Below, piece by piece: positions 1 to 11,204 of a DNA stretch of 64,000 nt; within the stretch, counting starts at the first letter, position 1, and every line of letters begins with the position of its first letter. The translations under genes and the position numbers were made by a program. The stretch comes from Alligator mississippiensis. Its lineage: Eukaryota; Chordata; Crocodylia; Alligatoridae. The notes beneath the pieces are model-generated. The model ran no database searches. It was not told the DNA's origin and saw nothing but the letters and a program-made list of their open reading frames with translations. The stretch covers positions 67,353,181 to 67,417,180 of the forward strand of contig NC_081829.1 in the NCBI RefSeq assembly GCF_030867095.1, written 5' to 3'.

Positions 1-960
1 AGGACAGGTGTTGGCACCCCCCGGCACGCACAGACATTTCTCCCAGCACACCAGGAGGCACGCAACGAAATTGGGGGGTTTTGCTTTTTTTTTAAGTTGC
101 TGCTCCGGGCTCTCCTGCGCAGCCGCAAGTGGGAGCACGGCGGCACCCTCCAGCCCCGGCCCGGGCAGGCAGACGCCCTGTCCCACGCGGGGCAGCACTG
201 AGGTGCCGAGTGCTGGGGCCGGGCGGTGTGGGGGGAGGCGCTCGGGCCCTTAGGAAGGTGGGGGCTGGGCGGGAAGTGGGGGCTGCCCTGGGGCTCGAGC
301 TGGGGCGGGCGGGGGTGCCCAGCGGCACCTGTGATGGGGCCTGGGCAGCCCGTGCAGCTCCGCAGGGATGGGCCGCAGCCACCCTGCGCACGTGGGGATG
401 CTGCCTGAATGGGGCAGGACGCCGGGCTCGGGGGGCTTCCCGCTGGGATCGGCCTTCCTGCACGCTGGGCACAGCGCAGGCAGGGCAGGGTGCAGCCGTC
501 CCGGTGCGGGGCCTGGCCGCGGGAGCCCCTGCACCTGGGAACAGCGCCGCGGCTGCCGCAGCCTGCCCGGGTCCCGGCCGCGCTCACCCGCAGCTCCCCG
601 CAGGGGGCCAGCGCTGGGGCAGGCACTGCACAGAGCCGCTGCGCTGCCGGCTGGCTCGGCCCGGAGCACCGGCTGTGGCGGCTCTTCCCGGAGCTCGGGG
701 AACAGCCTGTGGCTGCAGCTCCCGCTCCCACTGTACCCGGCACACACACACCAAGCAGGAGCCCCCTGAGCCGGGCGTCCTGCCCCAGCCAGGCAGCTGC
801 CCTTGTGGGCACGGTGGCTGCGCCCCGGCCCCGCAGCAGCGCAGGCCGGCTGGGCCCCGCCTCCGGTGCTGCTGGGCCCGTGCTGTGGCGCGAGTAGCGG
901 AGCCCTGGGGCAGCCCCGCTCCCCGCCTGACACCAGCTATTTACTGTAAAAAATAAAATA
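1..960. other. CpG-rich block ending in AATAAA motifs
   Basis: About 900 bases of high G+C with many CpG, falling abruptly to AT-rich DNA at about 940, where overlapping AATAAA motifs follow TATTTACTGTAAA (plus strand, about 945-962). Long open frames on both strands are a by-product of base composition; their low-complexity Ala/Gly/Pro/Arg products match no family I know. It could be the GC-rich 3' end of a plus-strand gene converging on SLC16A12, or a CpG island. I cannot name a gene. Confidence 0.35.
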
Positions 961-1584
961 AAAGCAACATTCGTGATTATTCATAGTATTAAACATGTAG
1001 TGCATCCTGCCATGTACCCCCTCCGCCCCCCTTTTGGTTTTGTGGTGTGCCGCACTCCAGCACTTTACAAGGTAGACATTGTGGTTTTTTCGGCACTGCG
1101 GCCAAAAAACGTTGCCTCTCCCCCCGCTTCTAGGAGATATTCCAATGTAACTTCACCTATTTAACTGATTGTGGCTGAGAAGAAAGACTTCTTTCCCACC
1201 AGATGGTGCTGTTGCCCTGTTCAGTGCTGTCAAGTAAGCAGGGAGCCTTCATGTATAAGCAAAAAGCAGCAAAGTGAAAGTTCTGTCCGACATTTAAATG
1301 GACACATTTAATGGACTCATCTACTGAAACATCTAGTAGAAAATTCCAGAGAAGGAGTACATTACATGTCATGCCTTTCCTCTGCTTCAGGACTGGGCAA
1401 GACATGAAGAACCTGCAATATGTAGTTGCATTATGGCAAACCTGTGAAAGCTGAAGCCAGCTATACCTGTTTTATCATCAGCATCCAAGATTTTAGTTAA
1501 TTATTCCAAATTCAGGTTATTCTATAGCCAACGGGTCAGATCTTCAATGGATATTTTTTGGGATAGTTGCAGTAAGGTCTATAT
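961..1584. other. Intergenic, no feature recognised
   Basis: Mostly AT-rich unique-looking DNA without a supported gene or repeat. Confidence 0.5.
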
Positions 1585-1813
1585 GGGCCACGTATACGTG
1601 AGATGCTGACTGTGCAGTAGCTACGAAGTGTAACAGTGCTACTGCACAGTAGTAATGAGCTGCTGCACAGTCGGCATCACCAAAAAGCCATTTGGGGACA
1701 CCACTGTGCAGTAACTCTGACTATTGTACAGTCATTTAGTACTTGTCCGTGCAAGTACTAAATGACTGCGCAGTAGCAACTGTGTAATCAGCATCTCATG
1801 TAAACATGGCCAC
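1585..1813. mobile_element. Small TIR element (MITE)
   Basis: Ends are imperfect inverted repeats of about 24 bases: GGCCACGTATACGTGAGATG at the left and, reversed, GGCCATGTTTACATGAGATG at the right. Inside are several copies of a TACTGYGCAGTA-like palindrome and a stem formed by two arms reading TTTAGTACTTG and CAAGTACTAAA. No coding capacity. Target duplication not clear. Confidence 0.6.
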
Positions 1814-2086
1814 TGATTTATATATCAAGACTTAGCTGTGCCTGCTTCTCAAATATTTCTCCTTCCTAAACAACCATCAACAGTGAGAAACAAACTCTGT
1901 TGTAGAATCCAGGAATCCCACCCTGAAGTTGTACTTTTACAAACTGGTACTTCCCATGGCGTTAATATCCTAAAACAGCTTAACACTCTTTTTTTCTTGA
2001 AAAGTCATTGTGGGTAACATGTTTTTGTCAGTACCTGCTCTCTTTCATATGGCATCAGATATCAGCTTCCAAATCTATGAGCTGCC

Positions 2087-4101
2087 GGGCATGTCTTCAC
2101 GTGCAACTGGTACACATGAATAAACTCTGGAGCATATTGCTCTGGAGTTCTTTTGCTCCCAGGTGTGTCGTTTGAATGTGCTTCTGGGACCAATTAACTC
2201 CGGAGCAATACACTCTGCAGTTTATTCATATGCAGCATGTTGAGCCAGGTCAGAGCAGTCCTGCCTGGCAGGGAACCCCAGAGTTAGCTTCATGTGCTGT
2301 AGAGGGGCACTTCAACACTCCATGTGCTGCAGAGGGGCTTTCACACAGGGCACCCTAGTGCCTCAGCCAACCCAGGCAGTGTCTGCACGTGCACTGCTGC
2401 AGTTTTTTCTGCAACAGGACAGTACTTGTATTTACAAGTACTATCCAGCTGTGGAGCAAATTAGTTTATTGCAGTCTAATAGCTGCATGTGTGTAGACCA
2501 GGGGTGGGCAATTATTTCAGCTGGAGGGATGCTTAACAAGTTTTGGTGAGTTGTTGAGGGCCACAAGGGTAGCCCCACCCCTTGACAGGTAAACTACCTC
2601 CTGGTCACCATCTGGGATCAGAAGTCCCACCACTAACCCCTGACCTTTGCCACTGGAACTCTGTCCCCTTGCCCCCAGAAATATTCCTTTTGGATGGTGG
2701 GGGGGGAGGGTTGCCATCTGAACCAGAAAAAAAAAATCATATACTAAAAGTAAAACATTTACTGTAGCATATTTTAAGTTTATTACAAGAAATATTTTTG
2801 TCATGATTTGTGTTTGTAGTGTACATGGAGGTGACTGTGTAATAGGTCAAAAATAAAGCCTTAATCTTGTATTTTGTATGTGGGGGAGTGTGTAGGGTGT
2901 GGTTGGGGTGAGTGTGTGTGTGTATGGTGGGGTGTGGGTCGGCAGGGGCATGGGGGGGAGCCATAAGAGATGTTGTGGGATGTGTGTATATGTGGGGGGT
3001 TGTGGGGGTAGGGTGTGGGTGTGTGGGGTTTGTGGGATGTAAGGGAGGGTGGGGGGGATGTGGGGAGCCTCTCTCCCTCCTCCATGGCACATAGCTCCTT
3101 CTGCCAGTGGTAGCAGCAGCAGATAGGGGCCCTCAGGGCACTCATGGTACTGCTGCTCAGTCCAATCACATGGACTTTCCTTGTCACATGGTGACAAGGA
3201 AAACAACCTGCCTGGCTTGCTGTGCACATGTAGCTCCTGGCACTCACGCACCATCAGGGGAAGTCCCTCATGCTGTAGCTGGCTGCCACCATGGAAGAAA
3301 GGAGCAGGGCTCCCCACCACTTCTGGCAGAGTCCTAGGTCTGCATGTAGCAGTGAAGGCAGCCAGCTCCATCACATGGGGCTTCCCCCAGTGGTGCAGGA
3401 CTGCCAGGAGCTGCATGCGTGCTGCGGGGACCCCCGTACAGTAAGGGTGGGCTTGGAGGGCTGGGAAGGCTGTACTCCTTGCACAGCTCCACCTTGTGCC
3501 GCTCTGGGTGGAGCTGCATGCCACCAGTTGGCAGTGCCACAAGTGCCCCAACCAGTAGTGGCAGCAGCAGAACTGCTTGGAAGCTGCATGCTGGCTGAGC
3601 CGGGCCCTTCTGTGCACCAGGATGGGAGTGTGGCACATGGGCTGATTTGGTTACAATTAATTGATGAGCATCCGTGGGCTGGATGGAGTTGTCTGGTGGG
3701 ATGGATCCAGCCCACGGGCTGTTTTTTGCCTGCCCCTGGTATAGACACAAGATGTTTACTGTGCAGCTATTTAGTCACCTGCGCAGTAAACCTCTCATGT
3801 GGACACATTTACACGAGACACTACGTTACCGTAGTGACATGCTATGTTGCCCTAGCATATCACTATAGTGACACAGTGTTGGAGGGCACAAACTGTGTTG
3901 CTGATGATACACCACAATAGCAACAAGCTACCTTATGATAATGTGATGCTATGGTGACGTAGCTGCTAAAAATAATCATGCACTGGCCAGGATGGCGCAG
4001 TAATGGCTGTTACTGCCCCATCATTTAGTACGTCCTAAAGCAAGAACTAAATGATGGTGCAATAACAACTGCGCCATTGGGGGGCACATGTAGATGCACC
4101 C
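2087..4101. mobile_element. Harbinger-like non-autonomous element(s), interrupted by a hAT
   Basis: Starts GGGCATGTCTTCACGTGC and carries the ...GCATGTGTGTAGAC type end seen in the elements at 30202 and 50894; the right part (about 3747-4101) ends CACATGTAGATGCACCC. A hAT insertion (2499-3738) splits it. The two outer parts share TACTGYGCAGTA motifs, but whether they were one element or two neighbours is uncertain. Confidence 0.45.
2499..3738. mobile_element. Non-autonomous hAT element, 1.24 kb, with 8-bp target duplication
   Basis: Terminal inverted repeats CAGGGGTGGGCAATTATTTC (left) and, reversed, CAGGGGCAGGCAAAAAACAG (right). Flanks are GTGTAGAC (2491-2498) and GTATAGAC (3739-3746), seven of eight identical, the length expected for hAT transposases. 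The interior has a G/T-rich simple-repeat stretch (about 2880-3060) and no transposase. Confidence 0.85.
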
Positions 4102-4109
4102 AGTGTGCA

Positions 4110-4862
4110 GATTCTATCTGCCCCATCTGGGCATTTGCAAAGATTGCAGCTTTTGATGAAGTGCTGTGCTGTTTGTTGGACACCGCATTCACACAAGATG
4201 CTGTCCAAGATGGCCATCGTGTGATGTGTAATTTTGAAGCATCCATATCCAGATCTCAGTCTGTTCAGCTTGACTCACACTTCTCTGTCAAGGTTGTACC
4301 CAATGTGGGGCTCATTTGGTGTTGGTATAATATGCTGTAGGAATAAATATGACCTTTCTCAGCAGTCGATCCACTCTGTTGCTGCCCATTGGGTTTGGTT
4401 GAGCATCTCCAATCTCTTTGAGGAGCTTCTGCATAAATGTATACAAGATTTACAACTTTTAAGCTTCTTAAGCCTCCATCTATTTGGGTCTTCAGTTAAC
4501 AGGAGATGGAACACGTGATTTTCATCATCTCTTGCCTCTATTGCCAGTAATGATGTTAGGGTCTGTCTTCTTATATCACTTGGTCTAATAATAATGCCTG
4601 AGAGTACAGGGAGTACATCTGTGTGCATGTAAGCTGTACAGCCTATTACAGTTCTCAGTGCACTGTTAAGAACAGTGTTGAGCTCTTTAATGTGACAACT
4701 TCTGGACCATACTGAAGCACAATATTCTGCTGGCGCACATACTACCGCAAGCGCAGTGGATCTGAGCCCTTTGAAGTTGGCACCCCATGTTGTGCTGGCT
4801 AAACACCTTAAAGCAGCTACCCTTGCAGAGACTTTACTGTTAACCTTCTGAATGTGATTATT
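4110..4862 (-). mobile_element. Old LINE fragment: reverse-transcriptase thumb and C-terminal tail
   Basis: Minus-strand translation gives LASTTWGANFKGLRSTALAV, then VCAPAEYCASVWSRSCHIKE, ALRTVIGC, VLPVLSGI and SDIRR, followed further on by ILCECGVQQTAQHFIKSC. These are the landmarks of the post-palm region and Cys/His tail of jockey-like LINEs. Only the 3' third remains, and it is decayed. The clade is uncertain; it is not CR1, whose equivalent region reads differently in this window. Confidence 0.6.
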
Positions 4863-5850
4863 ATAGATATATAGTACCCACTGATGGAATCAACAGTATT
4901 GAATACCTTAAATATGTAAAGCAAGAACTTAGGTAATCCAAATATCGCCTCAATATTATGGCTTTCTTAGCAGTTTTGCAACAATTTAGGAAACGAAGCA
5001 AAGAGCAGTGCTGCCATTGGTAGTGCCAATATATATTTACTGTATAATTTTCTATATACCTTTCTATATTACCTTTTAAGCAAGCACGGTGATTATTATT
5101 ATTAGAGCTGGCAAACATTTTTCATAAAGGTTTATCACTAAAAAAACACCTGTTCTTAAATGTGAAGGGGGGGGGGGGCTTAAGCACATAATGAATTACT
5201 TTCATTTTCATTCATTTTTTAAAAGAAATTGATATCAATTTGCTTCTTTCAGCAATATGCTAAATAAAAATATATCTAAAGAAAAGAAAGCCAAATTTTA
5301 TCATGTACAACTTCATACATTCCTGCAGAATTGAAATAAGTTAGAACTTTTTTGGCAATTGCTCTCCCCTTCCATTATTCAGCCAACTGTAATATTTATT
5401 TGTTCATATATACATATGGGACATATATATTATTTTCCTTCCATCACTCAGATCTCAGGGGAATCAAAATCACTAATGCGTGCCTAAGTTAGACAACATG
5501 TCAGTAATTTAGAATGTTACTAACTTCCTCAGTATTTTAGAAGTGCCCATTGAAGTTATTTTTTGAAGGGCCCCAACTCCGAAAATACAGCCAATTTCCA
5601 ATGTTTGAACTGCTATTCTTAATAATGCAAGCATGAGATTCCCAGTGTCCCACAAATTAATGGTATACTTTCCAGGCCCCAGATTTTTTTGAGTTCCTGC
5701 TCTAATATGTCAACATTTTCTTTAGTCTTCAATTGATTGCTTTCATTAAATAGAAAAGAAGCATTCATGATGAAGCTCTTTTGAAGCTTAATTTTATACC
5801 TGTCATATCTGGTCTCATTACTAGAACATTTTTGTTGTACTCATCTTTGC
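4863..5850. other. AT-rich intergenic DNA
   Basis: No gene or repeat family recognised. Contains a G homopolymer of about a dozen bases near 5167. Confidence 0.5.
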
Positions 5851-5859
5851 ACAGACAAG

Positions 5860-8800
5860 GGGACAGATTCTGAACTCCCCCCCCGGAGGGGTTCCCAAGG
5901 CCCCTTTCTCATCATCAGGGTAGTGGGAAGGGCTCCTATTCAGCCTTCTCCACAGCTGGGGGTGGGAAGAGTAAGGGCCCTGTTCCCAAGCCTAGACCAG
6001 CAGTGCCTGAGGGGATCAGGTGCGCTACACCAGCCAGCACACCCACTCAGCCTGGCCCTAGCCCTAGCCCCACCAACGTGGCCCCCAGCGAGGGAACCGC
6101 AGCTATGCACAGGCAGCTGTGGGGAGACCCAAAGCCAGGGGCCTGGACCCTCCACTGCCAGCCCTTCCAGCTCGGGTGGTGGAGCCCCCTTTCCGGCACT
6201 CACCTGTAGGCACGGGGTGAAGTGCTAACTACCCAAGTGGGAGAACCTACACTTTTGAGACCTGGGTGCAGGTTCTGGCTCAGGTGGGGGGGGGGGCAAA
6301 ATTGTGGTGGCCTCCCACTTTCATGGCAAGGGGGTCTTTTTCCTTGCCTCAGAGGCTGCTGCATAGAAGGCGGTGGAGAGGGGGCTCATGGTGGAGGGCG
6401 AGTACGTCTCCCTCAAGCCTCTAGAAGAGATGGGGACCAGGGTGGTCCTCAACTCTGTCCCTCCCTATATCCCCAATTGGGTCCTGCTCCCCCAGCTCCA
6501 AACCCTGGGGAGAGTTATCTCCCTGGTGGTGGCCCTTTTGCTGGGGTGCCGAGACCCGGGCTTCTGCCACGTGCGCTCTTTCCGTCACCAGGTTATGATC
6601 CAGCTGGTGGCACGAGCATGGCTGGAGGCTGAGGGGTGCCTGGCAATTCCTTATCAGGGGGCCCTGGTGAAGATTTTCTATACACTGGGGGACCTGCAGT
6701 GCTTCCAGTGCCGTGCCCCAGGGCACTTACATCATGAGTGCCCCATTGGCCAGGCAGGGAGGGCATCCATAGATACCACTGGCAAGAGGGGTGCCCCTAC
6801 CACCAGCACCCCTCCCCCATCAGGGCCTTCTGGCACCCCAGCCACAACTACCAGCCCCTCCTTGAGCTCAAGGGACCCCACCCCCCAACTAAGTTTGGCG
6901 GAGTCCCGGGGAGGGCAGCAGCAACTAAGGAGAGAAAGGAAGCAGAGCCCCCCTGCCCCTAGTCATGCCCCTGTCGTAGCTGCCCCACCCGCCCAACCCT
7001 CATCTTCTCCTACTGGAGCCTGTCCACCAAAGGACCACCCCATGGCTGAGTGGGTGCAGATCCCCTCCCGGCTCAAAGGCAAAAGGAAGGCCCAAGTGCA
7101 GCTGGAGCCCTGTGATGTGGAGGACTCTTCCCCCCATCCCAAGACCACCATATGGGGGGAAAGAGTGGTCCAGCCTCTGGGGGCCTCCCCAGCTGTGCCT
7201 GACAACCCCACCCCCAGGAAAGATCAAATGGATGATCCCCATGGAGGAGGTTTCAGGGCTGCTAGACAGCCCTGAACAGGAGCCCATGGAGGAAGCCCCT
7301 CATTCAGCTGACCAGAGCCTACCCCCTGAGACCACAGGCACCAAGGCTAAGGCCTCGGCCTACCCAAAGGAAAGCCCAGCAGCACAGCCTCCTCCCTCTG
7401 ATACTCTGGGGGATACAGAGGCCCTGGGGCTCACCCTGGTGAGTCCTGAGGAAGGAAGTCCCCTTCCCAGGACCCCGAGGCAGATGCCAAAGCCACCCCA
7501 GTGCCTGACGGGTCTCTTCCCTCCCTCTCCCAGAAAAACCTCACCTCCAGCCTGCCCCATAGTCCCACACCAGAGGGGATCGGAGTGGGGTCAACTAATC
7601 AACAGGCTGAACTTGTCGGGGACGCTGCACAGACCCCCCCCCCCCCCGGGGCTCCAGCTCTACCCTACTATCTTGTGAAGGAGCCCCACCTCCACCCTTA
7701 CCCCCCACCCCTGTCCCAAGGGGCTGCAGAGTTCTCCCAATCCCAACCAGAGCCTGGGGTCTTAGTGGACCGGGGGGTTCAGATGGTGCTTAAGAAGCCC
7801 ACTGAGCCCCAGGTCCAGGAGGAAGACACCCGAGAATCAGCAGACTCCACGGAGCCTGCAGACCTTTCGGTCCCAGTGGTACAGCAGTCAGCAATGTGCA
7901 TTTCTTGACCGTGACTACACCCGCTGGTCTACCAGCAAGGTACAGCTCACCTTGGACCGCTGGGGATATCTTGACAGCGTCCTCGCCACTGCAAGTGTGC
8001 TGGCGGGGGATGACAAGGGGCCCAAAACTTGCAATGCCCAGATCTATAGGTAGGCCTGCAGTTTCATAGACACCCTCTATACATATGGGAGGGTGCTACG
8101 TGAGCTGGCGGGTCCCACACTGGGCGTTGAGCTGTGCGAGGCCCCTGCTGAACAGTTCACTCCACCCCCAGAGCCATGAGGTCATTTAAGATCGTGACCC
8201 TCAATAGGTCCTTCGCAGCTGCAGGAAGGGTCTCCGGAGGTGCTCTCCTTCCTCCAGGAGGATACCCCATGGTATTCATGCAGGAGACCCTGATGACTCC
8301 AGCTGATGAGCCTAATTGGCGGCTGGTGTGGGGAGGCAGGGTCTTTTTTATTCACCTCTTGGCCACCTCTTGCAGGTTGGCCACCCTGTTCTCCCCAGGC
8401 CTGCAGCCAGAGATTCTCCATGACATTGAGGTGGTGCCAGGCTGCCTGCTGCACCTCCGGGTCCAAGTGTGGGGGCTGATCCTGAACCTTCTGAATGTGT
8501 ACGCCCCTGCGAAGGACCAGGAGTTGGTGGATTTTTTCCACCAGGCGGCTACTTACATTGGCACCCTCAACTCTTGCGAGTGCTTGGTCCTTGGCAGGGA
8601 CTTTATTGTCACCCTAGACATGTGAAACCGGTCAGGCAGGGAGCAGAACCAGGCTGCCATGGGCATCCTTGGGGAAATCCTAATGGACTACTTCCTGGTG
8701 GATGTCTGGTGTGCCTGTCACCCTCCCAATCCTCCTCCCTTCACATATGTGAGGGTGGGGAGGAGCAGGCATGCCACTCCCGGTTGGACTGGGTTTATAT

Positions 8801-8963
8801 CTCTTTGCCGCGCTTTTCCTGGGCCCACTCCTCTGGCATCTGGCCGATCCCTTTCAGCGATCACCACCTTGTCTGGGCCTAGGCCACCATGGTCGGCCTA
8901 CTTGCATTTCAGTGCCAGTCTGCTGGAGGATGTGGGCTTTTTCTTCCTTAGTTGTCCCACCAA
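5860..8963 (+). mobile_element. Tx1-type (L1-lineage) LINE, decayed and truncated
   Basis: The ORF1 part (6373-7275 open, then proline-rich reading to about 7908) has VVLNSVPPYIPNWVLL and a retroviral-type zinc knuckle C-x2-C-x4-H-x4-C at residues 110-123 (CFQCRAPGHLHHECP), the layout of Tx1-clade ORF1 proteins. The ORF2 part (from 8176) is the apurinic-type endonuclease: VFMQETLM, LFSPGLQPEIL, LLNVYAPAKDQE, LVLGRDFIVTLD. A stop follows TLDM and reading continues in other frames to about 8900. The reverse transcriptase is missing: the element stops at a TCTA microsatellite. Sense orientation plus. Confidence 0.75.

Positions 8964-9001
<38 letters not shown>
8964..9001 (+). repeat. (TCTA)n microsatellite
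   Basis: About nine to ten uninterrupted ATCT units sit exactly where the Tx1-type LINE stops and just before the CR1 fragment. Confidence 0.95.
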
Positions 9002-9002
<1 letters not shown>

Positions 9003-9033
9003 AGTTGTATCTTTCAAACTTTGGCCCCACATA

Positions 9034-11204
9034 GACCTGGGGAACTATAGACCCGGGGAACTATAGACCAATCAGTCTGACGTCCGTCCCTGGAGAAAAT
9101 TGTCAAGGGATCCATCAACGCCAGACTAACAGAAGGCAAGCTTCTGAATGCCAGCCAACATGGCTTTGTGACTGGCAGTTCTTGCCTGACCAAACTCATC
9201 TCCTTCTATGACCAGGTAAAGTATGTCCTGGACAAGGGAAATGATGTGGACATCATTTATCTGGACTTCAAGAAGGCCTTTGACCTAGTTTCCCATGATG
9301 TCCTCATGGTTAAGCTGAGAAACTGTGGCCTTGATCATCATACGGTCCAAGGGCTAGGCAACTGGCTAGAGAGTCAGACCCAAAGAGTACTAATTGAAGG
9401 GAGCAAATCAACATGGCATAGGGTTACCAATACAGTTTCTCAGGCTTGGTACTTTGATGACTCTGAAACTCATGCTAAGCTTGGGCCTACTCACAAAAGT
9501 TAAAATACAGAATAATAATGCTAACTGCATATTGCAAGAGGATGCGAGTTCATGGCTAGGCCATCTAAGAAGGAGTAATAAAGTATCTCTTCCAGCTTAT
9601 CTTGCTATATTCAAAATGATTTCAAGCAGACTCTTAGTTGTCTAGTGTGTAACCATATGAAATGTCTATCCTTGATTAATTAGTAGGGTAAATATTTCTT
9701 TTGTGACTAACTTGTGTTTATGTGCAGGAAGAGACATTCTTCATATGTAATAAATGTCTCCTCCTGATTTAGTATGTGTTTTCTGGCTGTTAATCTGTTT
9801 CTTAATATGTTTCAACCTGGATAACCTCTTGTTACCGAAGAAGGTAACTCATTCAAATTAAAAATTTCTAATAACTAGTAATGAGCAGGTTTTTCCTGTC
9901 AATTACTGCTTGGGACTCTCTTTTGATTTACACAACTAAAAGAATGCTTTGAAGGTGCTAAACTAAGGGTATAAAAAGGCAGTAAAACAGCAAACAGCAC
10001 ACGTGCTTCAAGAGCGAGAAATCTCTCACACCAGTTGCTGATGCGCCCGACTTACTCGAGAAGTTGAAGAGAAACAGATTGCCTCCTCATCACCTGTTTG
10101 GTGAGAAATCATCACCTTATAGCTAATTACTGGACTTTGATTTGGTTTGGGCTCACTTGACTTGATTTTAAATACTTGTATTATATAAAGCCTTTCTGTC
10201 ACTCATCGAACAAGGTGTTGTGTCAATCCCTGAGCTAGTCCGGAATCCTAAATTTTTTATTGCTAACAACTTGGGCTGGTACTCTTTAACATTTTCATCA
10301 ATGATCTAGATTCGGGAGTCATATGTGAACTGGCCAAGTTCGCGGCTGATACCAAATTATGGGGGAGGGCCGTCACACTGCAGGACAGGCTGGGATTACA
10401 GGCTGACTTGGACACACTCTCAAGGTGGGCTGACCAAAACTGGATGGCCTTCAATGCAGAGAAGTGCAAAGTGCTGCACCTCAGTAGGAAGAACCCTCAG
10501 CATACTTACAGGCGCTAGCACCACAACCAAAAGGGACTTGCGGGTCTTTATTGACCACAAGATGAATATGAGCCAGTTACCAATGTGATGCGGTGGCAGG
10601 CAAAGCTAGCCAAACTCTGGTGTGCATCCACCAATGCATCTCAAGCAAAACCAGGGAAGTCATCCTCCCACTTTATTTGGCCCTGGTGAGACCACAGCTG
10701 GAGTACTGCGTCCAGTATTAGGTCCCCCACTTCAGGAAGGATGTGGAGAAGCTTGAAAGAGTCCAGAGGGGAGAGACTCATATGATCCAAGGCTTGGAAG
10801 GAAGGCCGTATGAGGAGAGGCTGAGGGACTTGGGACTCTTCAATCTGGAGAAGAGAAGTGGGGACTTGGTGGCAGCCTACAACTTCATAAGAGAGGTACA
10901 TCAGGACCTGGGAGAACATCTGTTCACCAGAGCTCCCCAAGGGGTAACAAGTTCTAACAGCCATAAACTTCAGGAAGGCTGATTTAGACTGAATATAAAA
11001 AAAAAGTTGTTTATGGTATGTGTGTCCAGGGTCTGGAACAAATTCCCCCCGAGGTGGTGCAAGCACCTACTCTGGACTCCTTCAAAAAAACAGCTGGATT
11101 TATTTCTTGCTGGGGTCACTTGATCCCAGCTGACTTCCCGCCTATGGCAGGGGGGCTAGACCTGATGATCTCATGAGGTCCCTTCCACCCCTAATGTCTA
11201 TGAA
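9034..11204 (+). mobile_element. CR1 LINE, 5'-truncated, split by a solo LTR
   Basis: Begins in the RT domain (GNYRP-like, then QHGFVTGSSCLTKLISFYDQ, YLDFKKAFDLVSHDV) and resumes after the LTR with ELAKF and KCKVLHL-type coding, VQRG, YEERLRDLGLF, ending in the CR1 3' tail GGTCCCTTCCACCCCTAATG then TCTATGAA. A GGGGAACTATAGACC stretch is duplicated in tandem at its 5' edge (about 9039-9070). Many frame breaks; inactive. Confidence 0.9.
9455..10268 (+). mobile_element. Solo LTR of an endogenous retrovirus (fossil), inside CR1
   Basis: 814 bases with TG...CA ends, flanked by the 4-bp duplication ACTT (9451-9454 and 10269-10272). The host CR1 reads through when the insert and one ACTT are set aside. 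A TATA-like GGGTATAAAAAGG lies near 9967 and a poly(A)-type ATATAAAG near 10185, giving U3-R-U5 order on the plus strand. No internal genes: a solo LTR left by recombination. The 4-bp duplication suggests a class I (gamma-like) family. Younger than the CR1 that holds it. Confidence 0.8.

Noticed and set aside
129-956. Overlapping open frames of 275 and 227 codons in the GC-rich block
   Set aside because: Both strands are open at once, products are Ala/Gly/Pro/Arg-rich, and no domain is visible; composition explains them.
2737-3750. Frames rich in His/Pro/Thr (263 and 138 codons, minus)
   Set aside because: They read through G/T simple repeats inside a non-autonomous hAT.
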